Below, in pieces: positions 47,601 to 57,969 of a DNA stretch of 64,000 bases. The DNA is from Rutidosis leptorrhynchoides (lineage: Eukaryota > Streptophyta > Magnoliopsida > Asterales > Asteraceae): assembly GCF_046630445.1 (NCBI RefSeq), contig NC_092333.1:710628001-710692000 (forward strand). The letters run 5' to 3'. Below the pieces are notes generated by a model. The model made no database searches. It saw only the letters and a list, made by a program, of their open reading frames with translations, and was not told where the DNA came from. Numbering within the stretch: position 1 is the stretch's first letter; every line of letters begins with the position of its first letter. The position numbers and the translations under genes were made by a program.

Positions 47601-49290
47601 TGGTCAAGTAACGCATCTTTAGGATTAGGCGGTATAGGATAAATGTCGGTAGAAGTACAAAGATTAAAAGGAATCTTGGGCTTAAAAATATCCGACATGC
47701 TACGAGTGTGAATTTGTCGAATCGGAGAAGTGTGATGAGAAGGAGGTGGGCTCGGTGGACTATCTGTAGGGGATGTCGGTCCAGTTGGTAAAGTAGGTGA
47801 GACAATAGGGGAAGACTGGGCCAAGGAGGGTGGAGATCGGCCAGGTGAGGGAGTGGGAGATGTGGGCTCAGTTTGGTGTTGGGCCAAAGGAGTAGATGGA
47901 TTGGAAATAATATTAGTGGGCAGCAGTGATGGCGCAACAGTACTGGGCCGCAAGAATAGATGTGGGTCATCAGTAAAGGGAGAATAAGACGATGGTGAAG
48001 GTTTATTAATTTTGGCGAACGGAAATTGTGTTTCATCAAACATTACGTGTCGTGCAATTATTATTTTGTTGGTTGTGAGATCATAGCATGTATAACCTCG
48101 GTGGTTAGAAGGATAACCAAGAAAGACACAAGGAGTGGAACGAGAATGAAGTTTATTTATAGTAGCGGAAGGTAGTAAAGGGTAACATAAACATCCGAAA
48201 ACACGAAGATGTTCATAAGCGGGGAAACGTTTGTAGAGAATTTGTGTTGGGGTAGAATTGTGAAGAAGTTTACTAAGAATAATGTTTAATAGATAGGTTG
48301 CCATTTGTAATGCATGGTGCCAAAAATTATGTGGTACGGAAGAGTGAGCAAGAAGTGTGCGCATGATATTATTAATTGCACGAATTTTGCGTTCCGCTTT
48401 ACCACTTTGAGAAGAAGTATATGGACATGAAAAGCGAAAGGCCATACCATTAGTGGCACAAAAGGAATGAAAAGAGTGATTATTGTATTCTTTGCCATTA
48501 TCGCACTGAAAAGATTTAATGGGCATATTAAATTGCGTTTGTATATATTTGGAGAAAGCAAGAAAAGTAGAGAAAACTTGTGATTTATTTGAAAGTGGGA
48601 AAGTCCATAGAAAATTAGAGAAGTCATCAAGAAAAGGGACATAGAAGCGGTATCCGGCCGAACTTAAAATTGGAGAAGTCCAAACATCACTATGAATAAT
48701 GTCAAAAGGTAAAGAAGTAGAATTAGTGGAATCAAGGAACGACAATTTTATTTGTTTACCAAAAACACAAGATTGACAAATAGATGTCTTATTATCTTTA
48801 TTACAAGAAATAGAATGATTATTCTTAAGAAAGGATAAAATACGGTTGCCCGGATGTCCCAAACGATGATGCCACAAGTCCTTAGACACAGAGAGAAAGG
48901 TAGATGGGTGACCAAGGCTACGAAAGACAGAAGACGGAAGCGGGTAGAGATCACTAGTGCTATTACATCTCATAATTTTGGTGCCTTTCGGGAAGTCCTT
49001 TACAGTAAAACCAAAAGGATCAAACTCAAGAGAAACACGATTATCTTTAGATAAACGGCGTATAGAAACTAAATTTTTAATTAAATGAGGAGAATGTAAG
49101 ACGTGTTTTAAATATAAAGGACGAGAAAGAGTGGGAAAAGAAGTGTTACCATAGCCTTTAATTGGAGTACCGTGACCATTGCCGACAATAATATTTTTAG
49201 AATTGCTTAAAGGATAATAAGTCATGAGTTTACCTGAAGAGGAAGTCATGTGAGATGTGGCGCCCGTATCCATTTACCAATTTTCGTCGG
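47600..49290 (-). CDS. Copia protease and integrase region (fossil)
   Basis: The protease active site is DTGATSHMTSS near 49.27 kb. GAG-pre-integrase: LWHHRLGHPGNRIL and CQSCVFGKQ. The integrase core has HSDVWTSP, FLDDFSNFLWTF, QCDNGKEYNN and CPYTSSQSGKAERKIR, with D, D and E positions visible. Next come the integrase C-terminal VFGCLCYPL and a Pro/Ser-rich linker (about 47.7-47.95 kb) before RT. Confidence 0.85.
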
Positions 49291-49500
49291 GTGGATGAAG
49301 AGACGATTTACGAAAATTTCTACCCCGACCACGAAAATTTCTACCTCCGAGACCACGAAAATTAGTAAACCCATTATTCTGTGAAGCCTGATTAAAAATA
49401 TTAGGGTTTGAAGAAGACGTCTGCTTTGATGACGATTGTAGAGTAGTTGCGACTGGGTGCAATTTTCTTGAGTTGCTCATGATGACTCGTAAAAGATACT
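49291..49500 (-). CDS. Remnant of copia gag C-terminus (fossil)
   Basis: A Gly/Arg/Phe-rich stretch (FRGLGGRNFRGRGRNFRKSS) just before the protease, typical of the end of Ale-type gag. The remainder of gag is missing between here and the PBS; that stretch (49500-49939) is non-coding AT-rich sequence with a T-run near 49838. Confidence 0.55.
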
Positions 49501-49950
49501 CCGTATTAATCAAGATAAAGAAAAGATATTTATCAAGGGATGAAGAGAAGATAGAATTCGGAACAGAATGGATTTGACGAAAGAGAAAAAGATAGTAATT
49601 ATCAAATAGATTTGTGATTCCTAAAAGCACATGCGCCTTGTTTCAGTTTATATTATGTGAATTTGCAAGTTGGTGATAATATATAGGACAACTTTGTGGT
49701 GATGTTGAGAGGACAAAAAAAATCGACAGAAAGAAAAAGTAGGGAGATGACGTCTAGCAATAGCAATTTGTTAATCGAATAATAATAATGCCAGCAAACT
49801 AATTGTTGCTTTAGAAAATTGTAAATGAGAGAGGATTTTTTTTTTTTTTTTTTTTTAATGCAATGAATAATAGAGAGAGAGATTCGGGAAAAATAAGAAG
49901 GAAGGAAAATAAGTTTTAGAGAGTGGATCGATTACATTAGCCTGATACCA

Positions 49951-50131
49951 TGAAAGTGTTTAAGACTCAATGATCAATTCTCATTCCATCAATCCATATT
50001 TATATACAAAGATATGCCTTGGTGACCAAGACTCTAACTAACCATATATAGGTAAATACAATTCTAAACAATATATAATTCTAATAATAACCAAATATCT
50101 ATATATGGAATATATCGATGCCTAATAACCA
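49951..50131 (-). repeat. Copia element 5' LTR (right copy)
   Basis: Pairs with 45946-46117; PBS directly to its left. Confidence 0.8.
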
Positions 50132-50183
50132 ATTATTAACTTATATACTAAAACAAAAATTATATTATTAGGGGAGAGAGAGA

Positions 50184-52631
50184 ATGGGTCTAGAGAGAGA
50201 GAGCTTTTCTGCAGGTGCTTTTGGGAGATCAACGGGTCAGAGAGGAGAGTACGTTAGAAGACAACAAGACTGGTTTTCGAGTGCAAACAACAAACAAATC
50301 TCATCGTTCATGTTTTGCAATTATCCACAACATTGGGTAGTAAGAGATCTGTGGTTTCATTTTAAGAGATACGGAACGGTCAGTGATGTTTTCATCCCGG
50401 AGAAGAGACTTAAAAATGGTGAGAAATTTGGGTTCGTTCGTTTCGAAGGGGTCAAGGATAATGATAATCTACTAAGGGAGATGAATTCCATCTATATGGA
50501 GGGGAGATGGTTTAGAGCATACAAAGCCCATGAGAGGAAAAGATTTGGTAACAACAGTTCAAAAGAAGATAAAAGCAGGCCTGATGCTGCTGAAACTGCT
50601 GGTAAAAGGAAAAATCCTATCATCAATGATCGTTTCAGAGATGGAAGAGATTTTAGGGACGTGGTCAGAAAGCCCCAGGTATATCAAAAAAAACACAATC
50701 CAAATGATGGCACTCCGGGTCTCATCTCGATTGTTGAAAGAGAAGATGAAAACAAGATGATACTTGATAGATCGTTAATTGGAGAAGTTGACAACATGGA
50801 GATGCTTGAACACTTTGCTGAGATATGTGAGTCGGAAGGGTTAAAACAAGTGGACATTAAGTATCTTGGGGTTATGGAGGTAATGTTAACTTTTGCTAAC
50901 GTTGAAGCCATTAATATAATTCTTAATTCGAAAGATCATTGTGTGCATAAACTGCTTGGCAACCTTAGGAAGTGGGATGAAAACTATACACCTCCAGGCC
51001 GATTAACATGGTTGAATATAACAGGAGTTCCAGTCAGAGATTGGTGTGAAAATACGTTTAAATCTATTGCAATTTGGTGGGGAAACCCGCTTGAATATTT
51101 TAATTGTTCACTCAAAGGTAACCAAAATCTAGTGTCCGGCAAAGTCCTGGTTAAACTTCGTAAACCCAGCAAAGTTAATAACCTGGTGAAACTCATCTCA
51201 GGGAAAAGATCCTATTTCATTTATGTGTCAGAGGATATTCATTGTCTTCCTGAATTAGAGCTAGATGAAGAAGAAGGTGAATCTGGTAACAGTGAAGGTA
51301 ACTCGGTGGCCGGGGATTCAGAATACTCAGGCGAGTCAGATGATGAAGATGAAGTATTTCCGGTAACAGTTGAGTTGGAGAAGGTGATGAGTGATCAACA
51401 GTCAAGGTGTCAAAAGTCTAGTGATAATTTCGATAAAGGCAATAAAGATGGAGACAAAAAGTTATCTCAGTCCTTGGAAGAAGGAGAGATCCCACAAAAA
51501 GAGAAACATGAGGCACGCGAGAAACATGAGGCATCGGGCAACGAGATGAATGATTTCTCATTGGAAAAAGAAAATAGTAAATGTTCGGTGGTTGGAGAAA
51601 CTCAGCCTTTAAGTCCTATTAAACCTACCTCAAACCATAATAATATTTTTCCTAAAACCTATACTGAGTCAAGCCCAAAAAATAAACACAATTCGTGCCA
51701 GCCAAACCATGAGCCCAGCCCAATTTCAAGCCCCAAAATCAATTCTCCTAAAATAAATATTGTGTCAAGTCCAAAAAGTAAACCTGATCTGAGTCAGTCA
51801 GTCCAAAAAATAAACAGTTCAGTCTATTCCAAAAACCCAATCCCTTCCAGCCCCACCCCAACTGTTCTCAAACCCACTTCTGAAAAACCCAAGTCGGTAC
51901 CTACAAATGTCCCAACCTGCCCTATCCAAAACCAACAAAACCAAAATACCTCTCATATTAACTCACCATCACAAAAGATTGACCCTATAACCAATAAATC
52001 CACTCAACCCAAACCGAATTCTGAGCCTGTTAACACAAATAACCAGCCCATTGCTAAGCCCAAACCAGTTAACGTGTGTCCGGATTCACTCCAAACCGCA
52101 ATAGAGTCTGATGTGTTTTTCTTCAATGCTCCGAATCCCAAAACAGTTCAGTCTATTCCAGAAAACAATTCAACCAAAACTTCAGTACCAATTAAGAACA
52201 AAAAATCCCCTAAACCTGTCGATCTCCACTCTTCGTTCATTGGAAAGATCCTGTTGAATGAATCAGTGGATAAATTCGAGAATGATTGCTCCAAAATTCT
52301 AAAGAAGAGGAAAATTAGTGCAGTTGAAGAATCAATCACAAAAAAATCGAGTAGTAAGCTTTCACAAAAATCAAACAAATCAATCAATTCAAGCAAATCA
52401 AAGGGACTCAAATGGTCCAATCTCATGCGATGGTCTGCCTCCTCAAGAATCATTCACACCAAAAATATGGCTCGATTGGGGTCTCAGCCTTCTTCTCATC
52501 CGAGTAAGTCTATCCGTCCTAGAGCTCATAGTAGAAGTTTAGATTCAGCTCTGTCGGGTAGTAGTCTTGAAATTAATGATTTCGGTGAAAAATTGGGTCT
52601 TAAACGTGTGCAGTCACAGAAGTCGACGTAA
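50184..52631 (+). CDS. LINE ORF1: RRM-containing RNA-binding protein
   Basis: This 815-residue protein is the presumed RNA chaperone of the LINE particle. An RRM covers about residues 38-116 with RNP2 SFMFCNYP (41-48) and RNP1 KFGFVRFEG (81-89). A second folded region at about 190-360 (MILDRSLIGEV, VRDWCENTFKSIAIWWG) resembles the DUF4283-like domain of plant LINE and gag-related proteins. Residues 365-440 are strongly acidic (LELDEEEGES, SDDEDEVFP). Residues 460-700 are Ser/Pro/Asn/Lys-rich and probably disordered. The C-terminal 120 residues are basic and Ser-rich. No CCHC zinc knuckle is visible, unlike many plant L1 ORF1 proteins. The start at 50184 is the first ATG after a GA-rich leader. 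Confidence 0.85.
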   Translation: MGLERESFSAGAFGRSTGQRGEYVRRQQDWFSSANNKQISSFMFCNYPQHWVVRDLWFHFKRYGTVSDVFIPEKRLKNGEKFGFVRFEGVKDNDNLLREMNSIYMEGRWFRAYKAHERKRFGNNSSKEDKSRPDAAETAGKRKNPIINDRFRDGRDFRDVVRKPQVYQKKHNPNDGTPGLISIVEREDENKMILDRSLIGEVDNMEMLEHFAEICESEGLKQVDIKYLGVMEVMLTFANVEAINIILNSKDHCVHKLLGNLRKWDENYTPPGRLTWLNITGVPVRDWCENTFKSIAIWWGNPLEYFNCSLKGNQNLVSGKVLVKLRKPSKVNNLVKLISGKRSYFIYVSEDIHCLPELELDEEEGESGNSEGNSVAGDSEYSGESDDEDEVFPVTVELEKVMSDQQSRCQKSSDNFDKGNKDGDKKLSQSLEEGEIPQKEKHEAREKHEASGNEMNDFSLEKENSKCSVVGETQPLSPIKPTSNHNNIFPKTYTESSPKNKHNSCQPNHEPSPISSPKINSPKINIVSSPKSKPDLSQSVQKINSSVYSKNPIPSSPTPTVLKPTSEKPKSVPTNVPTCPIQNQQNQNTSHINSPSQKIDPITNKSTQPKPNSEPVNTNNQPIAKPKPVNVCPDSLQTAIESDVFFFNAPNPKTVQSIPENNSTKTSVPIKNKKSPKPVDLHSSFIGKILLNESVDKFENDCSKILKKRKISAVEESITKKSSSKLSQKSNKSINSSKSKGLKWSNLMRWSASSRIIHTKNMARLGSQPSSHPSKSIRPRAHSRSLDSALSGSSLEINDFGEKLGLKRVQSQKST

Positions 52632-52678
52632 AGGTTCGATTATGGTATTGTTGGTTCGAGTCAGTCTAGTCAACATCA

Positions 52679-55600
52679 ATGAAGATCTTGTCACTCAACA
52701 TTAGGGGTTTTGGTGATGATCCTAAGGGTAAATGGGGTTGGGTCAGAGAGTTAATTCATAATCAACAACCGGACATAGTTTTGCTTCAGGAAACCAAGTT
52801 GAAGGTCACGACTGATTTTTGGATGAAGTACATTTGGGGTTCGAACAATTTTAGTTATGTAGTCAAAAACGCTATCGGGAAATCGGGTGGTATCATTACT
52901 ATTTGGAACAACTCAGTATTCAATTTTGCCCAAGCTGTTGAAAAAAATCACTTCTTAGCCATCAAAGGGAATTGGGTAGGCCAGTCTATTAGTACGGTCA
53001 TAATCAATGTTTACGGGCCTCACAGTGACATCAAAAAGAAAAGCATGTGGGACGAACTAAATAAGATAATGGAGCTGAATAATGTAGCATGGGTAGTAGG
53101 TGGAGATTTTAATGAAGTTCGTTTCATAACAGAACGTAGAAATAGCAATTTCATAGAGCATAGAGCTAAGCTTTTTAATGAATTCATCGACAGTAACAAA
53201 TTGATAGAGATTCCTATGGGAGGTAAAATGTTTACGAGGGTCAGCGACGATGGGGTAAAATTTAGTAAATTAGATAGATTTATCGTGTCGGAGAATTTTC
53301 TAGAAGCATGGGATGGGCTTGCGGCTTGTACACTTGATCGCAAACACTCGGATCATTGCCCTATCATCTTGAAAGATGGAAACACAGATTATGGCCCTAA
53401 ACCTATTCGCATATATGATAACTGGATTGAACACGATGGTGCGTTGGAAATCATCTCAGAAGGTTGGAATCTAGCCATTCAAGGTTCAAGGCTTGATTGT
53501 AGATTTCGGGATAAAATGAAAAATGTAAAAAATGTTCTTAAGGTCAAAGGAAATCAGAGTTATGGGGTGCTTATTGCAGAGCTAAAAAGAGTTCAAGGTG
53601 AAGTGGTGGATTGGGAATCAAAGGCTGATGCGGGGCTGTTAGATCAGAACGATATTAACGAGTGGTTGATGGCCAGGAAAAAGTGGCTCCAATTGGACAG
53701 AGATATGGCTAACGTTCTTAAACAAAAATCTAAAGTTAAATGGGTGCTCGAGGGTGATGAAAATAGCAAGTTTTTTCACGGAATCATCAATAGATCAAAG
53801 AACAAAAATTCATTACGAGGTCTGAATGTGAACGGGTCGTGGTGTGAAAACCCGGGACTAGTAAAAGATGAAGTCTTCAATCATTTCAAGCGTGTTTTTT
53901 CTTCGCAAAGCAATAGAATTTATACTATGATGGATACTGATGGTTTTAAAAAATTAAATTCCAACGAAGTTAACTTTCTCGAAGATAAATTCAGCGAAAC
54001 TGAAATTCTCGCGGCCATTAGAAGTTGTGGAAGTTCTAAGTCGCCGGGTCCGGACGGGTTTAGTATAAAGTTTTATAAAATGTATTGGGAAGTTATAAAA
54101 GAAGATTTCATGAAAGCCATCCACGATTTTTGGGAAAATGGTGAGATTTCCAAAGGATGTAACTCGTCCTTCATTACGCTCTTACCAAAGAAAAACGACC
54201 CGTTACACCTTGACGATTTCCGGCCCATTAGCCTCATAGGGAGTTATTATAAAATTCTCTCCAAAGCATTATCACTACGCTTACGAAAAGTACTATCCTC
54301 GGTTGTTGGTGAAGAACAGAGTGCGTATATTCAGGGCCGACATATCCTGGACGGTATACTGGTGGCAAATGAGTCTATAAACGATCTAATCGGTAGCGGT
54401 AAAAAAAGCTTCATTTTTAAGGCGGATTTCCAAAAAGCGTTTGACAGTCTGAATTGGGAGTATCTTTTTGAAACATTAGTACTCATGGGTTTTGGTAGTA
54501 GGTGGATTAAATGGATGAAGGCGTGTCTCTCATCAGCGTATGTCTCGGTCTTAGTAAATGGGGCACCTACAAAGGAATTTAAATTGGAGAAAGGAGTAAG
54601 GCAAGGCGATCCCCTATCTCCGTACCTATTTATCATAGCAGCCGAAGGATTGAATGTCATGATTAAAAGTGCCATCGAGTCACAATCGTTTAAGGGCGTG
54701 GAAATCGGGAAAGATAAAACACTACTTTCTCATTTACAATACGCCGACGACACAGTTTTCTTTGGCGAATGGGGTAAAAGAAACTTGCGGAATTTGGTTA
54801 AATTACTTAAATGTTTCGAGCAAACTTCCGGCCTTAAGGTGAATCTAAAAAAAAGTTGTGTTCTAGGTATCGGGGTACCTGAAAGTGAAGTTAATGAAAC
54901 GGCGAATTGGCTTGGTTGCAAAATGGAAAAATTCCCTTTTAGTTATTTGGGGCTCCCTATTGGTGGCAATATGAAAAGATTAATTGAATGGGAACCGGTG
55001 GTAAATAAGTTCAATAAAAGATTGGCCAATTGGAAAGCACGTGCGTTGTCATTTGGTGGGCGTTTGACACTCGTTAAATCAGTCTTGAGCAGTCTTCCAT
55101 TGTACTTCTTCTCTCTCTTTCGTGCTCCCTCTTGCATCATCAAAAAACTCGAAGGTATGAGAAGTCGTTTTTTTTGGGGAGGGTCGAGTGAGTCAAAAAA
55201 AATATCTTGGGTCAAATGGGAGTCAATTTTATTACCTTATAGTGAGGGGGGTCTAAATGTGGGGTCTCTAAATTCAAAAAATATTGCACTTCTTGGGAAA
55301 TGGTGGTGGAAATTCCATGTAAGCGGGGACATTTTTTGGGTGCGTATTATCAAAAGCATATTCGGGCGGGATGGTGGGTTGGGTCTAAACTCAAATTGCA
55401 AACCGAAAGGTCGTAATTCAACCTGGAAATCGATTCTGGAGGTGGGCAGGAAAATTGATGCTTTAGGCATTGATTTCTCTTCTTCCTTCAGAAAAGTCAT
55501 TGGGGACGGTTCTCACACTTTATTTTGGGAAGATACGTGGTGCGGTAACGGTTTACTCAAGAACAGGTACTCAAGATTATTCAGAATCGAAGGCAACAAA

Positions 55601-56389
55601 TCGGCACTGGTTAGCGAAAGGATACAAAATGCAGGCGGGAGTAATTCATGCTACTCTTGGAATTGGTCGAGAAATTTAACAGGCAGATTATCATTAGAGG
55701 TGAAGAAAATGGAAGACGAGATTGCAAAGGTTACATTCAAAAATGGAGGGCCTGATTCATGGTGTTGGTCATTATCCTCAAATGGTAAATGGTCAACTAA
55801 GGTCTTATGTTCGTTAATTACACATAATGCACATAATCAGGGTCCAACTTTTCATGAAACTCTTATCAATTCATTAGTTCCATCGAAAGTCGGGTTGTTT
55901 GTTTGGCGAGCTAGTAAATGTAGGATTCCTTGTCGGGTAGAGCTTGATAAACGAGGACTAGATTTAGACTCGGTTAGGTGCCCGATTTGTGATGATGGCT
56001 TAGAAACAACAGAACACTCACTTGTTACATGTAAAAGTGCACGTGATGTATGGGATAAAGTCTATAAATGGTGGCAAATTGGGTTTCCGATAAATCTCAA
56101 CCTGTCCGAAATGTTCAAGGGTAATGGGTACGCTTTCAAGTCTAATTTAGGAAAGTCTCTTTGGCAAGCGGTCGAGTGGGTGGTCGGATATATCTTGTGG
56201 AAACATCGTAACGACGTGGTATTTAAAAGAAGCAAAAAGTGTAGTGCGGTTTTATTGAGTGAAATTCAACTAACGAGTCACTTGTGGATCTCAAATAGAG
56301 TCAAAGGCTTCGAGATAAATTGGACTAATTGGCTAACAAATCCATTGGAATTTGATTCACTTTGTGCGGTCAGAACGGGCATCGGCTAA
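52679..56389 (+). CDS. LINE ORF2: endonuclease-reverse transcriptase
   Basis: This 1236-residue protein carries out target-primed reverse transcription. An apurinic-type endonuclease (about 1-230) has N7 in LSLNIRG, E38 in LLQETK, D143 and N145 in GGDFN, and the D225/H226 pair in HSDHCP. The RT (about 480-770) has FRPISLIGSYYKILSKAL, FKADFQKAFDSLNWEYL, GVRQGDPLSPYLF and catalytic Y688-A-D690-D691. A C-terminal zf-RVT zinc finger has C1101, C1104, H1113 and C1118. There is no RNase H domain. The frame is uninterrupted and every catalytic residue is present, so the copy could be active or only recently inactive. Translation probably reinitiates after the ORF1 stop. Confidence 0.93.
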   Translation: MKILSLNIRGFGDDPKGKWGWVRELIHNQQPDIVLLQETKLKVTTDFWMKYIWGSNNFSYVVKNAIGKSGGIITIWNNSVFNFAQAVEKNHFLAIKGNWVGQSISTVIINVYGPHSDIKKKSMWDELNKIMELNNVAWVVGGDFNEVRFITERRNSNFIEHRAKLFNEFIDSNKLIEIPMGGKMFTRVSDDGVKFSKLDRFIVSENFLEAWDGLAACTLDRKHSDHCPIILKDGNTDYGPKPIRIYDNWIEHDGALEIISEGWNLAIQGSRLDCRFRDKMKNVKNVLKVKGNQSYGVLIAELKRVQGEVVDWESKADAGLLDQNDINEWLMARKKWLQLDRDMANVLKQKSKVKWVLEGDENSKFFHGIINRSKNKNSLRGLNVNGSWCENPGLVKDEVFNHFKRVFSSQSNRIYTMMDTDGFKKLNSNEVNFLEDKFSETEILAAIRSCGSSKSPGPDGFSIKFYKMYWEVIKEDFMKAIHDFWENGEISKGCNSSFITLLPKKNDPLHLDDFRPISLIGSYYKILSKALSLRLRKVLSSVVGEEQSAYIQGRHILDGILVANESINDLIGSGKKSFIFKADFQKAFDSLNWEYLFETLVLMGFGSRWIKWMKACLSSAYVSVLVNGAPTKEFKLEKGVRQGDPLSPYLFIIAAEGLNVMIKSAIESQSFKGVEIGKDKTLLSHLQYADDTVFFGEWGKRNLRNLVKLLKCFEQTSGLKVNLKKSCVLGIGVPESEVNETANWLGCKMEKFPFSYLGLPIGGNMKRLIEWEPVVNKFNKRLANWKARALSFGGRLTLVKSVLSSLPLYFFSLFRAPSCIIKKLEGMRSRFFWGGSSESKKISWVKWESILLPYSEGGLNVGSLNSKNIALLGKWWWKFHVSGDIFWVRIIKSIFGRDGGLGLNSNCKPKGRNSTWKSILEVGRKIDALGIDFSSSFRKVIGDGSHTLFWEDTWCGNGLLKNRYSRLFRIEGNKSALVSERIQNAGGSNSCYSWNWSRNLTGRLSLEVKKMEDEIAKVTFKNGGPDSWCWSLSSNGKWSTKVLCSLITHNAHNQGPTFHETLINSLVPSKVGLFVWRASKCRIPCRVELDKRGLDLDSVRCPICDDGLETTEHSLVTCKSARDVWDKVYKWWQIGFPINLNLSEMFKGNGYAFKSNLGKSLWQAVEWVVGYILWKHRNDVVFKRSKKCSAVLLSEIQLTSHLWISNRVKGFEINWTNWLTNPLEFDSLCAVRTGIG

Positions 56390-56568
56390 TGTTATGCTTC
56401 ATATTTTGTAGGCTTTAAATTGTGATGCAATGTATATTAGTTCTGCAGTGTATAGTTCTGCAGTGTAGTTTTAGGCTCTGGTTGTAAATTAACATGCCTA
56501 CCTCTGGCATTCTCTGTACATATTTTATTTTTATTTTTAATATTAGCTGCCTTTCCAAAAAAAATAAT

Positions 56569-56779
56569 ATGGCACATTTATGTAGTTTGATATGCCCTGT
56601 ATAGTAAAGTTACCAATGATGTACTGTTAACAAATACATATCACACAACGGTGTAGGTTCTATGGTTGCAACTTTTTTACAAACCATTTGATGTAATAAA
56701 GTCAATACTTCAAGTACATTGTCAACTCGAAGTACATAATGGGATAATGTAAGTAGTTTAAAGTTTAAACTCTATAAAA
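56569..56779. other. Short stretch after the LINE
   Basis: 211 bp, AT-rich, nothing recognised. Confidence 0.4.
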
Positions 56780-57438
56780 TGTTGGAAAAACTTGATAAAA
56801 ACATGTGTTTTTATCAAACTTTGGACACAAATAATTATATGTTCGAGTGACATATAATAGTAACTATTTAGTGAGTTTTTTAGTCATTGACGAGGACTTT
56901 AAAATGATTTAAAGAGTGTCCAAAACGGATTAAATGTGAATGAAATATCGAATCTCAAAGTTGCTAGTTTGGTGCAAAATCTAGAAGTTTTAGTATTTTG
57001 TCCCACATCGGTTGTGGGAACAAACCTAGGGCTATAGTCTCCTCTATAAATAAAGGCCTTAGGCTTCAAAGAAAAATACACCAAAAACTAGAGAGCACAA
57101 ACACAGTTAGTTTTTCCTTCTCAGTTGCAACAAGGTCTCCCCGTTCCGGTTACCTTTCAGGCAAGTGTTCAAGTCCGGCAGTACGCTGCTACGAGCCGGT
57201 GTACCCTGGGAACAGACGTCGAATCTGTTTAAGGGAATTGTGTCAAACACAAGCCCGGTTCAACCCTTCAAATCTATTAGACCGTCAAATCGGTTAGATC
57301 GTTCTATCTTTTTCCGTTCTTATTTGATTATTTATTGTACATATTGTCTATCTGATTATTACGTTTGTGATAATATGTATAATTGTTTCAGTTTGGTATA
57401 TATTTTACCTACAAACTTAAACAAATTAATGTTCCACA
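56780..57438 (+). repeat. Possible solo copia-type LTR
   Basis: Begins TGTTGGAAAAACTTG and ends GTTCCACA, imperfect inverted termini. It contains a strong hairpin near its start (56792-56817), a CCCACATCGG motif plus TATA box, and a downstream phrase GGGAACAGACGTCGAATCTG that I associate with plant copia leaders. No PBS follows and no target duplication was confirmed, so the ends are tentative. Confidence 0.4.
57000..57050 (+). promoter_or_regulatory. USE-like element plus TATA box
   Basis: GTCCCACATCG (57000-57010) matches the plant snRNA upstream sequence element RTCCCACATCG. TATAAA starts at 57045, leaving 34 bp between, the spacing of Pol II-type snRNA promoters. No U1, U2, U4 or U5 sequence follows, so this is read as an LTR promoter that uses the same motif pair. 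Confidence 0.5.
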
Positions 57439-57632
57439 TAACTGATATTTTAAAGTATTTGTATGATCTGCCGAGCTTCCGTATATTCTGAACTCCATCG
57501 TTACTGTTACTGACCTCTTTATGTCGTTATTGATTTATGAGCATGTCACGTGTACTGTAAATATTTTTTCATATTATAAACAAGGTCCACTTTTATGAAC
57601 TATACTATTCGGTTAATAAAATTGGTGGTATG

Positions 57633-57635
57633 TAA
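57633..57635. repeat. TAA target duplication, left copy
   Basis: TAA precedes GAGCGGTGGGACTGG; repeated at 59570-59572. Confidence 0.8.
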
Positions 57636-57840
57636 GAGCGGTGGGACTGGAGCTCGTCTCCTACCCCGTCCCTCACCTCGTTCCCAGTCGCCCCACTCCC
57701 CATCCTCGTTGCGAGGTTCAGTCGGGGTCAAGTCAGTCGACCGGGCGACGCAAGTTGGGTTCGGTATATTAAAAAAAAAAAACATATAACGGCTATATAT
57801 TGTACCGTTGGGTTTTTTTATTTTTTTTCTTCTTTTTTAA

Positions 57841-57853
57841 TGCTATATATACA
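57841..57853 (+). promoter_or_regulatory. Probable TATA box of the transposase gene
   Basis: TGCTATATATACA, about 120 bp before the ATG, followed by a CA-rich leader of plant 5' UTR type. Confidence 0.4.
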
Positions 57854-57969
57854 CAACACATATACAAACACAAACACAAACACATATCATTTTACATCTA
57901 TTTTACTCAACATATACTCCCACGATCAAATCCAAATTCTATCATCTAAATAAAAATATTTCTTTAAAA

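Larger units (their letters stand above)
45946..50131 (-). mobile_element. Ale-like Ty1/copia element (fossil)
   Basis: Minus-strand element with short LTRs (about 172-181 bp), a PBS after the right LTR (minus strand TGGTATCAGGC, 49940-49950), a polypurine context AAACTGTGGGGG before the left LTR, and pol in copia order: protease, integrase, RT, RNase H. The short LTRs and the GYPSNHRGYTCYDL and IIIARHVMFDE motifs fit the Ale/Retrofit group. Most of gag is absent. The coding region has several breaks (about three to five). No target duplication could be matched, and the outer end of the right LTR differs from that of the left. Confidence 0.85.
50150..56568 (+). mobile_element. L1-type LINE with both ORFs open
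   Basis: Contains a short 5' leader, ORF1 (50184-52631), a 47-bp spacer, ORF2 (52679-56389) in another frame, about 180 bp of 3' UTR and a short A-rich tail (CCAAAAAAAATAAT, ending about 56568). All endonuclease and RT signature residues are present. No confident target duplication was found, and the exact 5' end is uncertain. Confidence 0.88.

Noticed and set aside
45946-50131. Target duplication for the copia element
   Set aside because: ATATG before the left LTR does not match the bases after the right LTR; not reported as a duplication.
57000-57300. A U-snRNA gene after the USE and TATA pair
   Set aside because: No U1, U2, U4 or U5 conserved sequence at the expected start.
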